Program-made: the position numbers and the translations under genes
Source of the DNA: Climacium dendroides
Lineage: Eukaryota; Streptophyta; Bryopsida; Hypnales; Climaciaceae
Length of the DNA stretch: 64,000 nt
Reading direction: 5' to 3'
Assembly (NCBI GenBank): GCA_950106755.1
Contig: OX467088.1
Span: 19,514,001-19,578,000, forward strand
Shown here: positions 35,678-48,075 of the stretch, in pieces
Numbering within the stretch: position 1 is the stretch's first letter
How the letters are laid out: every line of letters starts with the position of its first letter
Notes under the pieces: model-generated
Seen by the model: only the letters and a program-made list of their open reading frames with translations
The model's database searches: none
Told to the model about the DNA's origin: nothing

Positions 35678-38600
35678 TCACTTCTTGCGTGCATTCTCAG
35701 TTTTCTTCGAGTTGGTCACCTGCATCATTGCATCCAAACTACATCAATATTAACTTGGACAAGGGCTATTGCTTCAAGCTCAGTGAACAAGGTAGGTCTA
35801 CAATGAAGAAAATCTTGGCGGTCACTCAATCATGTGACTTCAACCAAAGTACCTTTAACTTCCTGTAAATGCTGTTCAAATAGCAAAAGAATATTTTCTC
35901 AGTGTTCACGATTGTCACCTTGAGGACTGCTGGCGCAACGATAGGGACAGATGAGTTTCTAACAGGAGTTTGTTTCATTGTTTTTGCAGGCCCTGCGCAC
36001 CTCGTTCTACTCGACGGTTGGGTGTTTTTCAGCAGACGACGTCCTCGTGTAGGAAAGTCGATACTCCCATCCACTTCCTCCTCCTGCTTGAAAATGTAAA
36101 TGTTTACTACATTAAACAAAAAGATTCAACCCTCTACAAAATTACCAACTTGTCTCTCTACAGCAGCATTGCAAAATGTACCTGCTCTGGTTTCTCCATA
36201 GGTTTTGGTGTACGACCTTGTGTTAGAGAGACATGATCGATGTCGTACGCATCCCCTTCGTCCGGATTCTGCACAGCATCGACGGTTGCTACGACATCAT
36301 GAACCCCTTCAGTAATGCCCTCCATGTTCATGTCATTCCTTTCCTCCATAGGGACGCTTCCAAAAATGCCGTCGGTCAGATTTCCAACAGCAGTGACATT
36401 GGTGGCGGCAGCGGACTGCACTTGTGCTCCGAAACTGCGTTCAGTTCCCTCATGAGCTTCTGCAGCGGCTCGCTCAACAGCTGAGGCCAATCGCTCTGCA
36501 GATGCCCTGCTACTTTCCGTTGGATTGCCGATCATGTTACGCAGCAAGTCCTCTAGACGCGAATGCTGAAAATCCATTTTCCCCTCTAATCTCGTCATGC
36601 TCCTCTCAATGAGATTCACACGAGATGTCATTCCCGTACTGTAGGTGCCTTGTAGCACTGGGTCATCTTGTCGTTGTTCCTCCTGGCGTCGGTACTCTCT
36701 GGCAACCTCATCCGTTATCTCACAATCAAAGGGTGCACGCTTGTGTTGTATGCTCTGCATCCATCCAATCAGAATCGTATTAGACCCCCGAAGCAGTCAG
36801 CCCTAGAAAACATGAAGTTCGAACCTGAGTTCAATACTTGCATTGAAGCCAAATTGACTGCTGACTCTAGTATATAGATTTCAAAATGAACCCTTGCATG
36901 AAACAAATACCTCTGTTGCTACCAAAAAGGAGATAAATGGTACAGATCAGAGACCAACAGTGCATAGGAAGGAACTTAATTACCAACTTCACGATTGCAT
37001 CTTTCTCGATACACTTCAACTGTAATGCCTTGGAACCCTTGCCAAGAGATATAGCACACATGTGTTCGGACATCTTCCGTGAAGCTGGTGAAGCACGGTT
37101 TCTAACTAGTGTGTTCCATTGCTCCTTCGTGACCTCAGAAGGCTTGGGTTTGCAGTTGTCGATCAAACAATTCAGGCGCCAACGATTGTTTATTAATATC
37201 TTGGTGATTATGGGTGATACCCACTTCTCACTAATTCCAGATCCTTTCCCTTTCATTGTCCAATCTGTACCCACAGAACAACATGGACACTAGTGAGAGT
37301 CATGCAAATTGAAAAATGTCAGATCTCATAAAACAAAAGTGGGAAATTGAAGTCATACCCGAGTAGAGACGTTTGAAAAAATGCCTCCTTTCACCACCGG
37401 GCTACCCTTCCCAGCTTGTGGTTGGATCTAAGTCCTTTGCGTACCGCTTAATGTCGTCTGCCAATACCTCTCGCATATTGCCGTAGGGAAAGCCATCAGG
37501 CCCAATTTTGACAGGTTTCTTGTCATCATTTCCTCCACGGCGTTTGCGACTACGCTTCAAACTCCGGTCTTTGTCGGTGCTAACGTCACTACCCAAATCG
37601 CTGCTCTTGTTGTCGTCACTGTTGCACAGGCATGACTTCCGTGAAAAACCTATTACATCTCAATGTACTCATAAATTTCAATCTTTTTTGTCAGTGAGGC
37701 ACGTTGGTGACTGAAGACATGCTTTCCAACATGAAAGACCCTTAAAACAAATTCTGGACGTTCTTGGACATCAACTAAGCAATAACATATTCTTGAGCAA
37801 GTTACAACTATAAGCAGCATTTATGAAATAATGAACCATGACGCCAATAACTGGGATTGACTCCTTCTGTGGATGGGCTCACTACTGTACTTAAACCTTC
37901 ACATGATACAACAAGACTCCTTGCTAAGCTGGCCCCTACGACCAGTTCATCGATAGGATATGCTACTGTGAGGTTAGGCCGTGTTCTTGTAAACATCGGA
38001 ACTAATGGACAACAAGTTTGTGTAATCTATAATTCACTACTGCAGCAACTGGTAAGAGACACTTACCCGGACTCGATGTCACTCTCTTTTTTGACGTCTA
38101 GCAACGGAGTCCTCGGAGGAGGTACACGCTCAGGGGACGACGAATCCGAAGTGATATATTGACATTTGCGCGGTGGAACAAGTCCAGGCACTGGATCTAG
38201 AGAAACTACTGTGGACTTACCTTTCGACATACGCATGTCATGCTTCTCCCTCAGTCTGCGTTCATTGAACGCGCGTTGTCGCATCAGCTGTTGTATACGC
38301 TTGTCTCTTCCATCATCCAATGCTTGACAGCCCGGTGAGAGCTTTCGCTTGCCCTTGTTTGGTCGATCTGAAGCCATGACAGAGCTTCCAACTGCGTCGA
38401 TCACACTGTCTTGTCCTCCCTACTGCGTACATAATACCAAAAAAATGGATGCATTAGCTCATGGGAAATGAACTATACATGCATTACAAGTTCTCGCACT
38501 TCAGTTCTACATGGACTTCCACTACCAAGCCACGAAGGAACACAACACGAACAACTACAGAAGATTAACAGTAAAAAAAATAATGACCGTAATTTACTGG

Positions 38601-39569
38601 AACTACGACTTTGCTTCTGTAGTTATTGCAGAACAAAATCGAATCAGTCGATAGTGGAACTACAAAACCTACGTGAAAGCGACAGCTTAGCGTGACTGGC
38701 AGTTTAGAATCAACGTACGTCTTCTCCAATGCAGATAGCGAGTGACTACGTATTTGCTAGAATGAGCAGGCACTGAGAAATTGAACGAGCAGTAGTGAAA
38801 GATAGAAGTGCATGGACAGTAAGCTCTGATCAACTAACTAACAACACGCTAGAGAAAACATGAATTAACTCAGACGTGAGTTATCTTGAAGCGCTTGTGT
38901 TTATATAGAAGGTCTTCCACAGAGATGGTCAGCCCCACCTTCCAGCGAATTGGACATCCAACGGAACATCAACGGACTCTCTTTCCTGGACAATTGTTTA
39001 TCCGATTTTAAATCCCAGTCCTACAGCAATTGAGGTGAACGTCCCATGTTGCATGTACCCTAAGCCTGTGATGCCAAAACACCTAGACTTGTACTGCATT
39101 GAGGCATATATTTCCTGTTGCGTACGCCATAGCCAAGTTTGGAGAACGACGGCGCTTGCTGCCTTTGTAGCTACAACTGAGATTATGAACCCCTATGGTC
39201 CTTGAATTGAGCCCACATGAGTCACCAAAGTGCATTCAAGACTCTCTAAGAGCTAGAAAGTTTAGGATTCACCTTCTTAAACTGTGCATGGTAGAGTGCG
39301 GCCGCTTCTGTAGGCTCTTCAATTCTTTGTCCTTCTTGGTTGAGCCCCTGCAATTGCGTTCTTCTGCGTCGCCATCTCCAAGCCGAACAGTTCTCTTTCA
39401 TCTGTGGTATTGGAGGTACCTGAGCTTCAGCAGCAATCTGGAGGAGGAAATTCTTGAAGTCCAGGACCGCAGACTGTATCACCAAACCATCTGTCTGAAC
39501 TTCCACACGTGAGAGTTCATTGCAACTATAAACCCTAGGAAAATTTGATCTGGGCTTGCGTACAGCCAT
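35678..39569 (-). pseudogene. TNPA-like accessory transposition protein of the CACTA element (Transposase_24-type), one in-frame stop
   Basis: Predicted exons: 39569-39273, 38419-38067, 37618-37359, 37264-36984, 36754-36182, 36083-35919 and 35719-35678. All phases agree (657 codons). The third exon has one in-frame TAG at 37402-37404, in SWEG*PGGERR. A single change of a Gln codon would explain it. The first exon contains an Arg/Trp-rich segment. The second is basic and coiled (KRIQQLMRQRAFNERRLREK). The third has KRSRKRR, probably nuclear targeting. The fourth carries a Transposase_24-like core: WVSPIITKILINNRWRLN, EQWNTLVRNRASP and a SEH...LGKGSK segment. The fifth is acidic with predicted coiled coil. 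The end is KKTENARKK. TNPA proteins bind subterminal repeats. If the TAG is real the element depends on another copy. The first exon and the exact splice sites are the least certain. Confidence 0.65.
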
Positions 39570-41864
39570 GGCTACTTTGCAATGGATCTAGGTCAGTTAG
39601 AGACGTTGTTGCTGAGAGACGTGTTTTGCACCGTCCGCATGAAACTTTAGGTTTTTCTAGGAATTCCGTCCACTGCAACAGATAGACACTTGTACCATGG
39701 GTGTTGGGCAAAGCTAATCACTAGAAACTCCTTTCGCCATTGTGCACGAAGGTGCCTAGTGATGTTAAAGTTGACAAGAGCATGTTCAATCTGACGTTGA
39801 GAAAACCATTACGAATTTGAAGTAACCAGACAAGAAAAAGTAACTACAGAGTTTGCTCGAAGTAGGAATTTTGTGGTATGTCTTGGCTAGACTCACAGAG
39901 GATAGATTCGAATTCAAGAAATTACGGGATTTAACACTTTATGAAACTGAACCCTAGCAGTAATGCAGATTGAGGAACTAAGATAAGGACGAGAGGTCAC
40001 CTGAATTGAAGGAGTTCCTCTTGCAGTACTAAAGGAGGTACACTCCAAATCACCGATCTTGTCCATTCCGTGAAACTGTGCAATTGGTCACTTTTTTTAG
40101 CAATGGAATGAATTGTGAAACATGGAAGACTATGCTTGTACGGTGTCGACAGTACGCATGCCATCGGAAGTGTGGAAATGGATCTATCTGGATTCTCACA
40201 ACTGAACAACCAATAATTCTAACTATCTCTCCCGTGGCGTTTGCATAGAATTGTATTGAAATTCACTCCATGTACTGTGCTGGTTTTAGTACTCTCAATC
40301 AAACATTGAAATAAAAAACAATGCAACCCATGTCTTAGGGCAAGGAAGTACTGACTACATTGGAAAAAATTGTGATGGCTAAGATTCTGGCTCACTTCAC
40401 TGAGGCAACCCACCCTGTCCTTTGCAAAGTGGACTCATATGTCGACTACAGACAAGAATAATCAGGAAGCAGAGAGTTCGATTAAGCTAAAGAACAGTAA
40501 CACGGTGGACAATCTAGACTGAAAAGGCTGGAAGACTCAGCTTTGGTGTGTGACAATAAAACAAGGGAATCCAAAAAAAAAATTAGGGAACGTTGTGAAT
40601 GTCTTGCTCAGCGCTTGGCAGATAGTGGAACAAACATTAATTAGCGTCAGCGTTGACAGGCTATGATAAGGGTTTTTCAGACCTAGGCAGTCCGATAAAG
40701 GAGGCACCTGACTGAATGGAATTGACTAAAGGGAGTATAACTAAATCAATGGATAAGCATGAGGAATTCAGAAAATAGGTCCATCAAGCACCCATTTAAG
40801 AGCTGAAACTTAATTTGAGGGAGGTGAAACTTATTGAAAGTTTTCCCATAAAGTTTTTCTCGGAAGATAAGTACAATTGACATGTAATCGAAGTTGTTTC
40901 AGAATTTTTGAAGCTTTGTAGAAGGAGTTATGCATTTGTGAAGTTGAAATGACATAGGGCTCTAAAGTCGCCAACCTACTCCAATGTACAATGTTGGTAC
41001 ATTGGTGGTAAAAAGACAAAGTAGCATGTATAAATTGAGAAAATTTGAGAAGGGGGGTGATTCTACAGCCTAAACGCTTAATGGACCTGTTACCTAACTG
41101 AAGTGGAATTTTTTTGATCCTGGAGTACAAAGCTATGAAATTGAGCTTTTGTTATGGATTTTTTTCACTCTCAATTACTATGTAGAATGGAAATGTCTAT
41201 AGCTTATGATTCTTACATTTGAAAATGAACCAAGTGAAAAAACATTTTGGTGTAATCAACTATGGAATCTTAATGTTTGAATTCACCCTAAATTTCTAAA
41301 GAAGATGTGTCTCATGGTCCATGCAATTTGTAAGAGAAGATGGAAACATAGACACATAGATAGACAGTATCAATGTATGAAGTTGTTTACCTTGAGTATC
41401 TCAATGAATAGAGAGGTCAATTTAAGAAAGGCCAATTGTCCGTTCTACAACCATTGGTATTGGCAGTTTGTAATGCCCGTACAATTTTATGGCTACTAAC
41501 CACACATAGATTAGCGTAGGAGATAGTACAATATCAAATGTACCGCATGGATGATAAGTACTGATGTTGAAACTATATTTAGTAACAATGTATGGCTTAG
41601 CTTCGAAACTAAGTTATGAAGCACAATTTGCTCATTATGCAATGTACTGATTGGAGGATGTAGCTTTAATCTTGTATGAATAGTTAAGTTTATTGTACAG
41701 AAAATCAGTGCAATGTGTGATACAGGAGCGAAACAGCCCATACGATTCTACATGTGCAATGCATAATCTTAGATTTTCATACTTGTACTAGAGCAATAGC
41801 ACAGTAAGTGTTCCTCTTCTCTCACTGTTTTTCCTGCTTCTATTGAACACCAAAGGAAGGAAGT
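39570..41864. promoter_or_regulatory. Divergent promoter region between the TNPA-like and TNPD-like genes
   Basis: 2.3 kb separate the two oppositely oriented genes. There is no convincing further ORF. 40787-40950 is a copy of the dispersed repeat at 12088-12257. Both promoters should be here, but no core element stands out. Confidence 0.45.
40787..40950 (+). repeat. Dispersed repeat, copy 2 (inside the CACTA element)
   Basis: It matches 12088-12257: CACCCATTTAAGAGCTGAAA and downstream words GAGGTGAAAC, GAAGCTTTGTAGAA and GTGAAGTTGAAAT. The first copy borders the satellite array. No ends or target duplications are obvious. Confidence 0.6.
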
Positions 41865-44800
41865 ATGAATGCGCATCCTATAGAACGCGCAGCAACCATT
41901 CGTCTCAGTACGGATGGACGAACGTTGCGACACATTCCAGTTGGCGATTTGATTTTGCAAACGGAGTTGCGTGTTGCAACTGAACAAAACATACGAGCAT
42001 ACCATTGTCCATGTAGAAACTGTCATGGTGGACGGCAAAAGAGTATTGACATCATTCGAAAGCATCATGCATCTGTGGGGCGAGATTCCTTTCTAACAAA
42101 GTCAATGATTGGGGGAGACCCGCACGATGGATTTCCAGCACGTGGAATTTGGGTGGAAGATACAACGTATGATGACGATCAACAACATATACATGCAGCT
42201 GTTGAAGATAATGGTAATGGTGAGAACCATAGTACAAAGGAAACCGATATGAATGGAGCACAGGAGGAAATTCCTATTCTTGATGAATTGCATGAGGTGC
42301 ACCGACAAGTGCTGGAGGCGTTGGACCGCGGCGATGCTCTACATAGAGAGGCGCAAGGAAATGGAGATGAAGAAGAGAATGATGAGAGCAACACAGAAAC
42401 AATGGATGGTTTGGAGGAACTTTATGAGCAAGCAACAACACCATTGTACACGGGTTCGAAGACTAGTGTAGTGTCAGCCACGATCCTCCTAATGAATATG
42501 TGTGTAGTTTTCCGCGTCAGCAATCGATTTAAGGATGAATTACTACGTTATTTGTCAAAGGATTTGTTACCAATGGGTAACAAGTTGCCAGCTAATCATT
42601 ATTTGGCACGCAAGAGCATAAAGAGGTTGGGTTTGGATTACCGAAACATCCATGTTTGCACACACGGGTGTGTCCTTTATGAAGATGAGTTTGCCGAATT
42701 GAACCATTGTCCAAAGTGTGGAACATTACGTTGGGTCAGCGACATAGATGTAGTACCAGTGAAAGTCATACGTCATTTTCCCCTCATACCAAGATTAAAA
42801 CGAATGTGGAGATCATCGGAAATTGCACAAATGCTCACGGGTTATACGAAACACATAAGTGATGATGGTGTTATGCGTTCCGTAGTGGATAGTTCAGCGT
42901 GGAAGCATGTGGATTCGGATGCCGTTTTCAACAACTTTGGAGCGGAGAAGAAGAACATGCGCCTAGCATTGGCACTCGACGGCGTGAATCCTTTTAAATT
43001 GAGTAATACCAATTGGTCAACGTGGCCGATTCTCATATTAATATACAATTTTGAACCATGGTTTGTAACGAAGAAGTTTTTCATTTCCCTGTGTATTCTT
43101 ATTTCGGGGAAGCAATCACCGACGTCAAAGAACATTGACGTGTACGTGAAACCACTTCTAAAAGAGCTACGTCAACTATGGAACGGTGTTCCGGCCATGG
43201 ATTTCTCTCAACCAGAAGGTAGTCGTGGGTTTACAGTAAGGGGATTACTCATGTGGACTATATCTGATTTTCCTGCGTATGGTCTCATTTCGGGGCTCTG
43301 TTGTAAAGGATACAAGGGTTATCCGTGCTGTGGACCAAACACAAAGGCGCGCATGGCAAAAACCGGTAAGGTTATTGCGTCCCGATTATCAAGAGGATCG
43401 AAGATAGTGTATGGTGGGATCAGAAGGTATTTACCACGACACCATCCGTATCGCAGAAACAAACGTTTCAATGGGCAGGTGGAGCACAGGACAGCACCAT
43501 CTATAATGTCAGGGCACGACATCGTAAAGTTTGCAGCGTGGCGACAATCGTATTTGGATCTCGGAGGTAAGGAGAATGCAAAGGCTGATCCGGTGCACTA
43601 CACGGGAGTGAAGCGTTTGAGTGTTTTCTATGAGTTTCTACCGTATTGGGAAGTGAGTGCCTAAACCAGAAAAAGCTATGTGCATCTTTGTCATATTATG
43701 TGCTACTGTGTTGTTCGGAACAATGTAAATGTGTGCAAGTACAAAGCACAGATACAGTTGGCTATTTGGAAATACAATGCCATGCATGAATCATAACAGT
43801 AACAAGGTTGACATCATGAATGGTTGAAGTAATGCACACATGTCAATCACCAAGAAATTGAGCTTGTGGGATCATGAATATTAATGCATGGAGTGTATTT
43901 CAGTGACAATGCATTGTCATGGACCCATGTGTTAAATGGCGTTTCGTAATTTTTCGAAACAAATTTGAGGTGACGTTCATTGCAAAAAATCCATGTTTTT
44001 ATGTCAACAGTATGTCTAATATAACATCGAAGTTGACATAAGAACATGCGCTTGTTGCAATGGACGTCATCTAAATCCATTTAAGAAAATTACAAAACAT
44101 CACCTAGAACGCGGATATCTTCTAATGATGGAATCATTGTTACACTTGGTAGTACTGAGTTCGTATTTTGTACCATGTATTGTAGCATTTGCTCGAACGC
44201 CACATGTTGGATCCAATGCATTGTGAGAAGAACATATGCGAGAATATAGTGAAAACTATATTAGGTATGAAAGATAGTCCTGGAAGTCGGCAAGACGTTC
44301 AAGATCTGAAAATGCGAGAAGAGATATGGTTGCAACCAACTGTCCGTCAGCAAGAGGAGTACTACATGCCGCAAGATCCTTATATATTGAAACCAGAAGA
44401 ACGTAAACAATTTGTGGATATAATCACAAACATCCGCACGCCGTCAAATTATGTGGGTTCCATTCACAAACGACTTATGGATGGCAAATTGCAGTACATG
44501 AAGACGCATGATTATCATGTCCTTATGCAGCAGGTGAACGCTCTAAAGTGAATTTGTACAATGGAAATTAGAAGTGGTACTTGTTGTAAGGAATGTCTTT
44601 TTTTACAAACAACAGTGTTGGTAAACATGAGTTCAAAGTTGTACCATGTAGGGATGTTCACTTGTGAGATGTATATAGGTACTACCAGTGGCCATTCGAA
44701 ATGTTTTGGATGAAAATGTACGAAGCGCTATAATACGGATTTGCAGAGTTTTTCAAAAACTTTGTGAGAAAGAAGTGCGACATTCAGAACATGATGATCT

Positions 44801-46385
44801 AATGCACAACGTCATTATGGCGACATGCGCCTTGGAGAAAGAATTTCCTCCAACGTTCTTGAATGTCATGATGCATCTACCCGTGCATCTTGTGAAACAG
44901 TTGTTCATATGCGGTCCGGTGCACTGTTGTTGGATGTATCCTATCGAAAGGTACATGAAGACACTGAAAGATTATGTTCGCACGTATACACATTCGGAAG
45001 GGAGTATAGCTGAAGGTTACCATATGGATGACACTCTAGGTTTCTGCACCGAATATATGAAGCAATATAGAGCGACAACTCATCGTATTTGGGATCAAGC
45101 TGAGGATGCTACAATGAACGATGAGGTTTTACGTTCCCGACAACCGAAGAAACGAACAATGCCCAATGATTTCCGCAACTTTGTGCACGCATTTGTTTTG
45201 GACAATGTTGCATGTTTGGAGAATTAGAGAGAATAAGAATCTCATGAAATTCAGTTACGTTGATGATTATGTTCATAATGTAATAGCACGTTGAAGAAAC
45301 TATTAGAAGCCTTTTTGAGGATTTGGTTGGGTGAAGTCCACAATCATAATGAAGGATGTTCAAGAGAACCATGAATAAGCAAAAGGAAACAACAAGTGCA
45401 TGTCAACCCTCAACTCTTAAGTAAGCGTACAAGTACATCCACGTTCAATAGGAAAAAAAATTAGGATACCATATGAAATTCTAAAAATTTCCAACAATGT
45501 TTGCATGAACAGTGACATCCGTTCTCAATGTTGGTGTGCAGGGAGTACGCGGAATTGAAAGCTCGCCGTTGGGAAGAGCGGGAAGCATTCCGTCTGCAAT
45601 GTCGCAGACATCGTCCGTCAATGTCAACAAATTATCCCACTGAGTTGAAGGAACTTCCATGTTTTGTAGACTTGTTACGAGTCCGAGTGAACGTTGCTCA
45701 CCATGACGGAGAGGAAGTTGATCCTGACATAGAACAGTATACACAACCGCCAGAACGCATCACAAGTGCACACCGCCACATGTATGCATTTGGCATGCAT
45801 CTGCGTGTTTGCAGCTCAGAAATAGGACTAGTAACACGTGACTCTTGTGTAGTTGCTTCTTTCACAAAGCAGCTCCGTTGGGGAATTCGCAATGGACAAC
45901 CCATTGACAGAATTGATGATTACGTTGGGTATATAGAAGAGATACTGGAGTTGGATTACCGCAATCACTGTACCACGGTTCTGGTGTGTGACTGGATTAG
46001 ATCTTCCCAAGATTCGCGGTACCCAAGTCTGCAAAGAGATAAATATGGCTTCAGTGTAGCAAACTTCAACCACATGAACGGGACGGTACACGCTAATTCA
46101 TTTGCATTCCCCTTGCACTGCCAACAAGTGTTTTTTTCCGATGATTCGACGCAACGCGGATGGAAGGTTGTTTGTCGCACCGAAGTGCGGGAAAGACGCG
46201 GACAATTACAACTTCCTGTACCAATGCCAAATGTCTTGGACATTGGGCACGACGCGGATTTTGATGGTTTACAACCTGAAGTGTTGCATACAGATCCAGT
46301 CAGACAACCGATTGCTCAGCATGAAAGCAACACCATGCCATTTCAAGGGGGACTTCACGAGCAAAACGAATTGGAAGATTTGTAG
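41865..46385 (+). CDS. TNPD-like CACTA transposase (Transposase_21, DUF4218, DUF4216)
   Basis: Predicted exons: 41865-43652, 44186-44533, 44679 to about 45200, and about 45546-46385. The first two introns are clean and phase 0; the third is not resolved. Exon 1 (596 codons) starts with a transposase-associated Cys-rich segment (CPC..C, residues 48-53). CPKCGTLRW (282-290) follows, then the catalytic domain: Asp372 in LDGVNPF, Asp468 in TISDFPAYG and Glu540 in GQVEHR, the expected DDE positions of Transposase_21. Exon 2 has HMLDPMHCEKNICENI. Exon 3 is DUF4218-like (LPVHLVKQL...YPIERYMKTLKDYVR). Exon 4 holds a DUF4216-like segment (YVGYIEEILELDYRN, DKYGFSVANFN, QQVFFSDD...W). No stop interrupts the recognised domains, so it may be intact. 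It cuts and joins the element ends in the nucleus, normally with TNPA. Confidence 0.88.
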
Positions 46386-48063
46386 GTCCCATAGGGTTAT
46401 AGAACGTGTGACTTATTGGTCATGTCAACGTTGGTAGAGGAAGGCTAGACAACAGAAGACGTTGTTGGTTAGTGGCACTCATGGACATTGGTTGCATGCT
46501 TCTAAATACTAGACAGAGCTGAATTAATTCTTTTTCCTAGAAAACAAAGAGGTTTCCAAACCACGTTTTGTTCAAACATGATGTGTGACACGAAGAAACA
46601 CATTGAACACAAGCACGTGTACTTCATGTAAAACGAAAGTAGCTTGTGATGACAATCCAATTGATTCTGGAACTGAAGGTAGATAATAATTTCAAAAAAT
46701 ATGCAAATAGGTGCATGGAGAAATGCTTTTGTTGTGGAATGAAAACTTCTATTCCGATGCCACATTGAATCAATGAATGATAGTTTCCGTGCTACATATG
46801 TACATGTTATGGGAAACAAATCATGTGGTCATGAACAATATCCAATATGACATTCATGAATAGTTGAACTAAATGATTGTACAACAGCAAAAATGTTTTA
46901 CCACTGAATTATCAGAAAAAGGCAAGAACCAATTCATGTGAAATTACAACATATGTTTTTCCCTTGAACATTGATAATGAAGTCATTGAATAACAATATA
47001 TTTTATTTCACTTAGAGCTTGTAGAATATAAATATGTATAAGGGAAAAGGGAAAATTACTTTTTTGAAGATATCCAAGATATCATAAAAATATAGTAATC
47101 TCGACTTTGGGATTTTTCGAACAGGCCGTGCACACAAATTAGACCTTTTGGTTTTGAAGATTTTTCAGAACTCTATTTTGGTCAATAGTGTATTTTAAAA
47201 TAAAGTACACAATACCTTCGCATATTAAAATTATCGAGAAATTTAATTTCCAGAACAATTTCATGGGACAAAAATAACCAAAGCGTTTGATATGTATTAA
47301 CAAATATCTAAGGTATTAGGGGAATAATGAAGATTCATACAAACTTTGTTTTGTTGCGTGAGCTTCCCCTTCTTTTTAGTTCAATTGGACATTATTTTTT
47401 TTACAAGGTACGAATTGTCATGAATTTTATATTCCCACAAAGTGAATCTATTTTTTGGTCTTCACAGAGGTTTCAAATGAATAGGAGGGAAAAAAAGTCC
47501 ATATATATATACGTGGTTCAGTAGTTGCCCTAAATCCCATTTGCCCCTGCGATGGACAATTGGTCCCTTAGGGGTTAAATAGGTAAAGCATTTTTTCTAA
47601 TTCAATATGGAAAAACTCTTAGAAGCTGGAAAATTTGAAAATGCATTGAAGAACATCCAAAAATGCTAGGACTGACGGCCCAAATAAATTAGACTGGACA
47701 TATTAATCAATTAGAAAAACGTAGGTCTGAGCCAGGTTCAAAGTTTAATTTTTTCAAATTTAGGCAGCCTTTTCTTTCAGCCCAGTCAACAAATTCTTGA
47801 ATTCTGGTTTCAACATTTTGGAGTTTATGGTGACTGGGCTCTCAGATGTTTTTCGAAAATGTCTAAGAAGAACGTAACAATGTTGTTGTTGATGAATCGT
47901 TGAACATTGATGTTGCTTACACCACCCTACTGTTGTAGCTCTTGAATCACTATGTCACAAGTAACATTACAAGCAAAATGACTTTTCTGTAATCAAAATC
48001 TCAAAAACATCCATGCTCTTCATAACACCACCTGTTTTGTCTTAACATCACCACCAGCAAGGG
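46386..48063. other. Right flank of the CACTA element, 3' of the transposase
   Basis: AT-rich, no gene. No repeat matching the left subterminal motifs was found by eye; GACGAG and GTCGAC clusters are absent. This makes the two ends of the element unequal. Confidence 0.45.
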
Positions 48064-48075
48064 TTTCTTAAAGTG
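48064..48075 (-). repeat. Right terminal inverted repeat of the CACTA element
   Basis: TTTCTTAAAGTG, complement CACTTTAAGAAA, matches the left end CACTAGAAGAAA at 10 of 12 positions. Beyond 12 bp similarity is lost. It is followed by the TGT duplication (48076-48078). Confidence 0.8.

Larger units (their letters stand above)
24762..48075 (+). mobile_element. Giant CACTA (En/Spm-type) DNA transposon, 23,314 bp, inserted in the satellite
   Basis: The left end is CACTAGAAGAAA and the right end, complemented, is CACTTTAAGAAA: 10 of 12 bases match. 3-bp TGT duplications flank it, and its removal exactly restores a satellite monomer. It encodes a TNPD-like transposase with Transposase_21-type DDE residues (41865-46385, +) and a TNPA-like Transposase_24-type protein (39569-35678, -). 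The segment from 25.1 to 35 kb is not needed by a typical CACTA element. It contains a zinc-finger/dioxygenase-like pseudogene, plastid scraps, an exon-like capture and a MITE. At 23.3 kb it exceeds the usual autonomous range of roughly 8-15 kb, which fits nested insertions or gene capture. The right end has only a short terminal inverted repeat. Confidence 0.9.
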
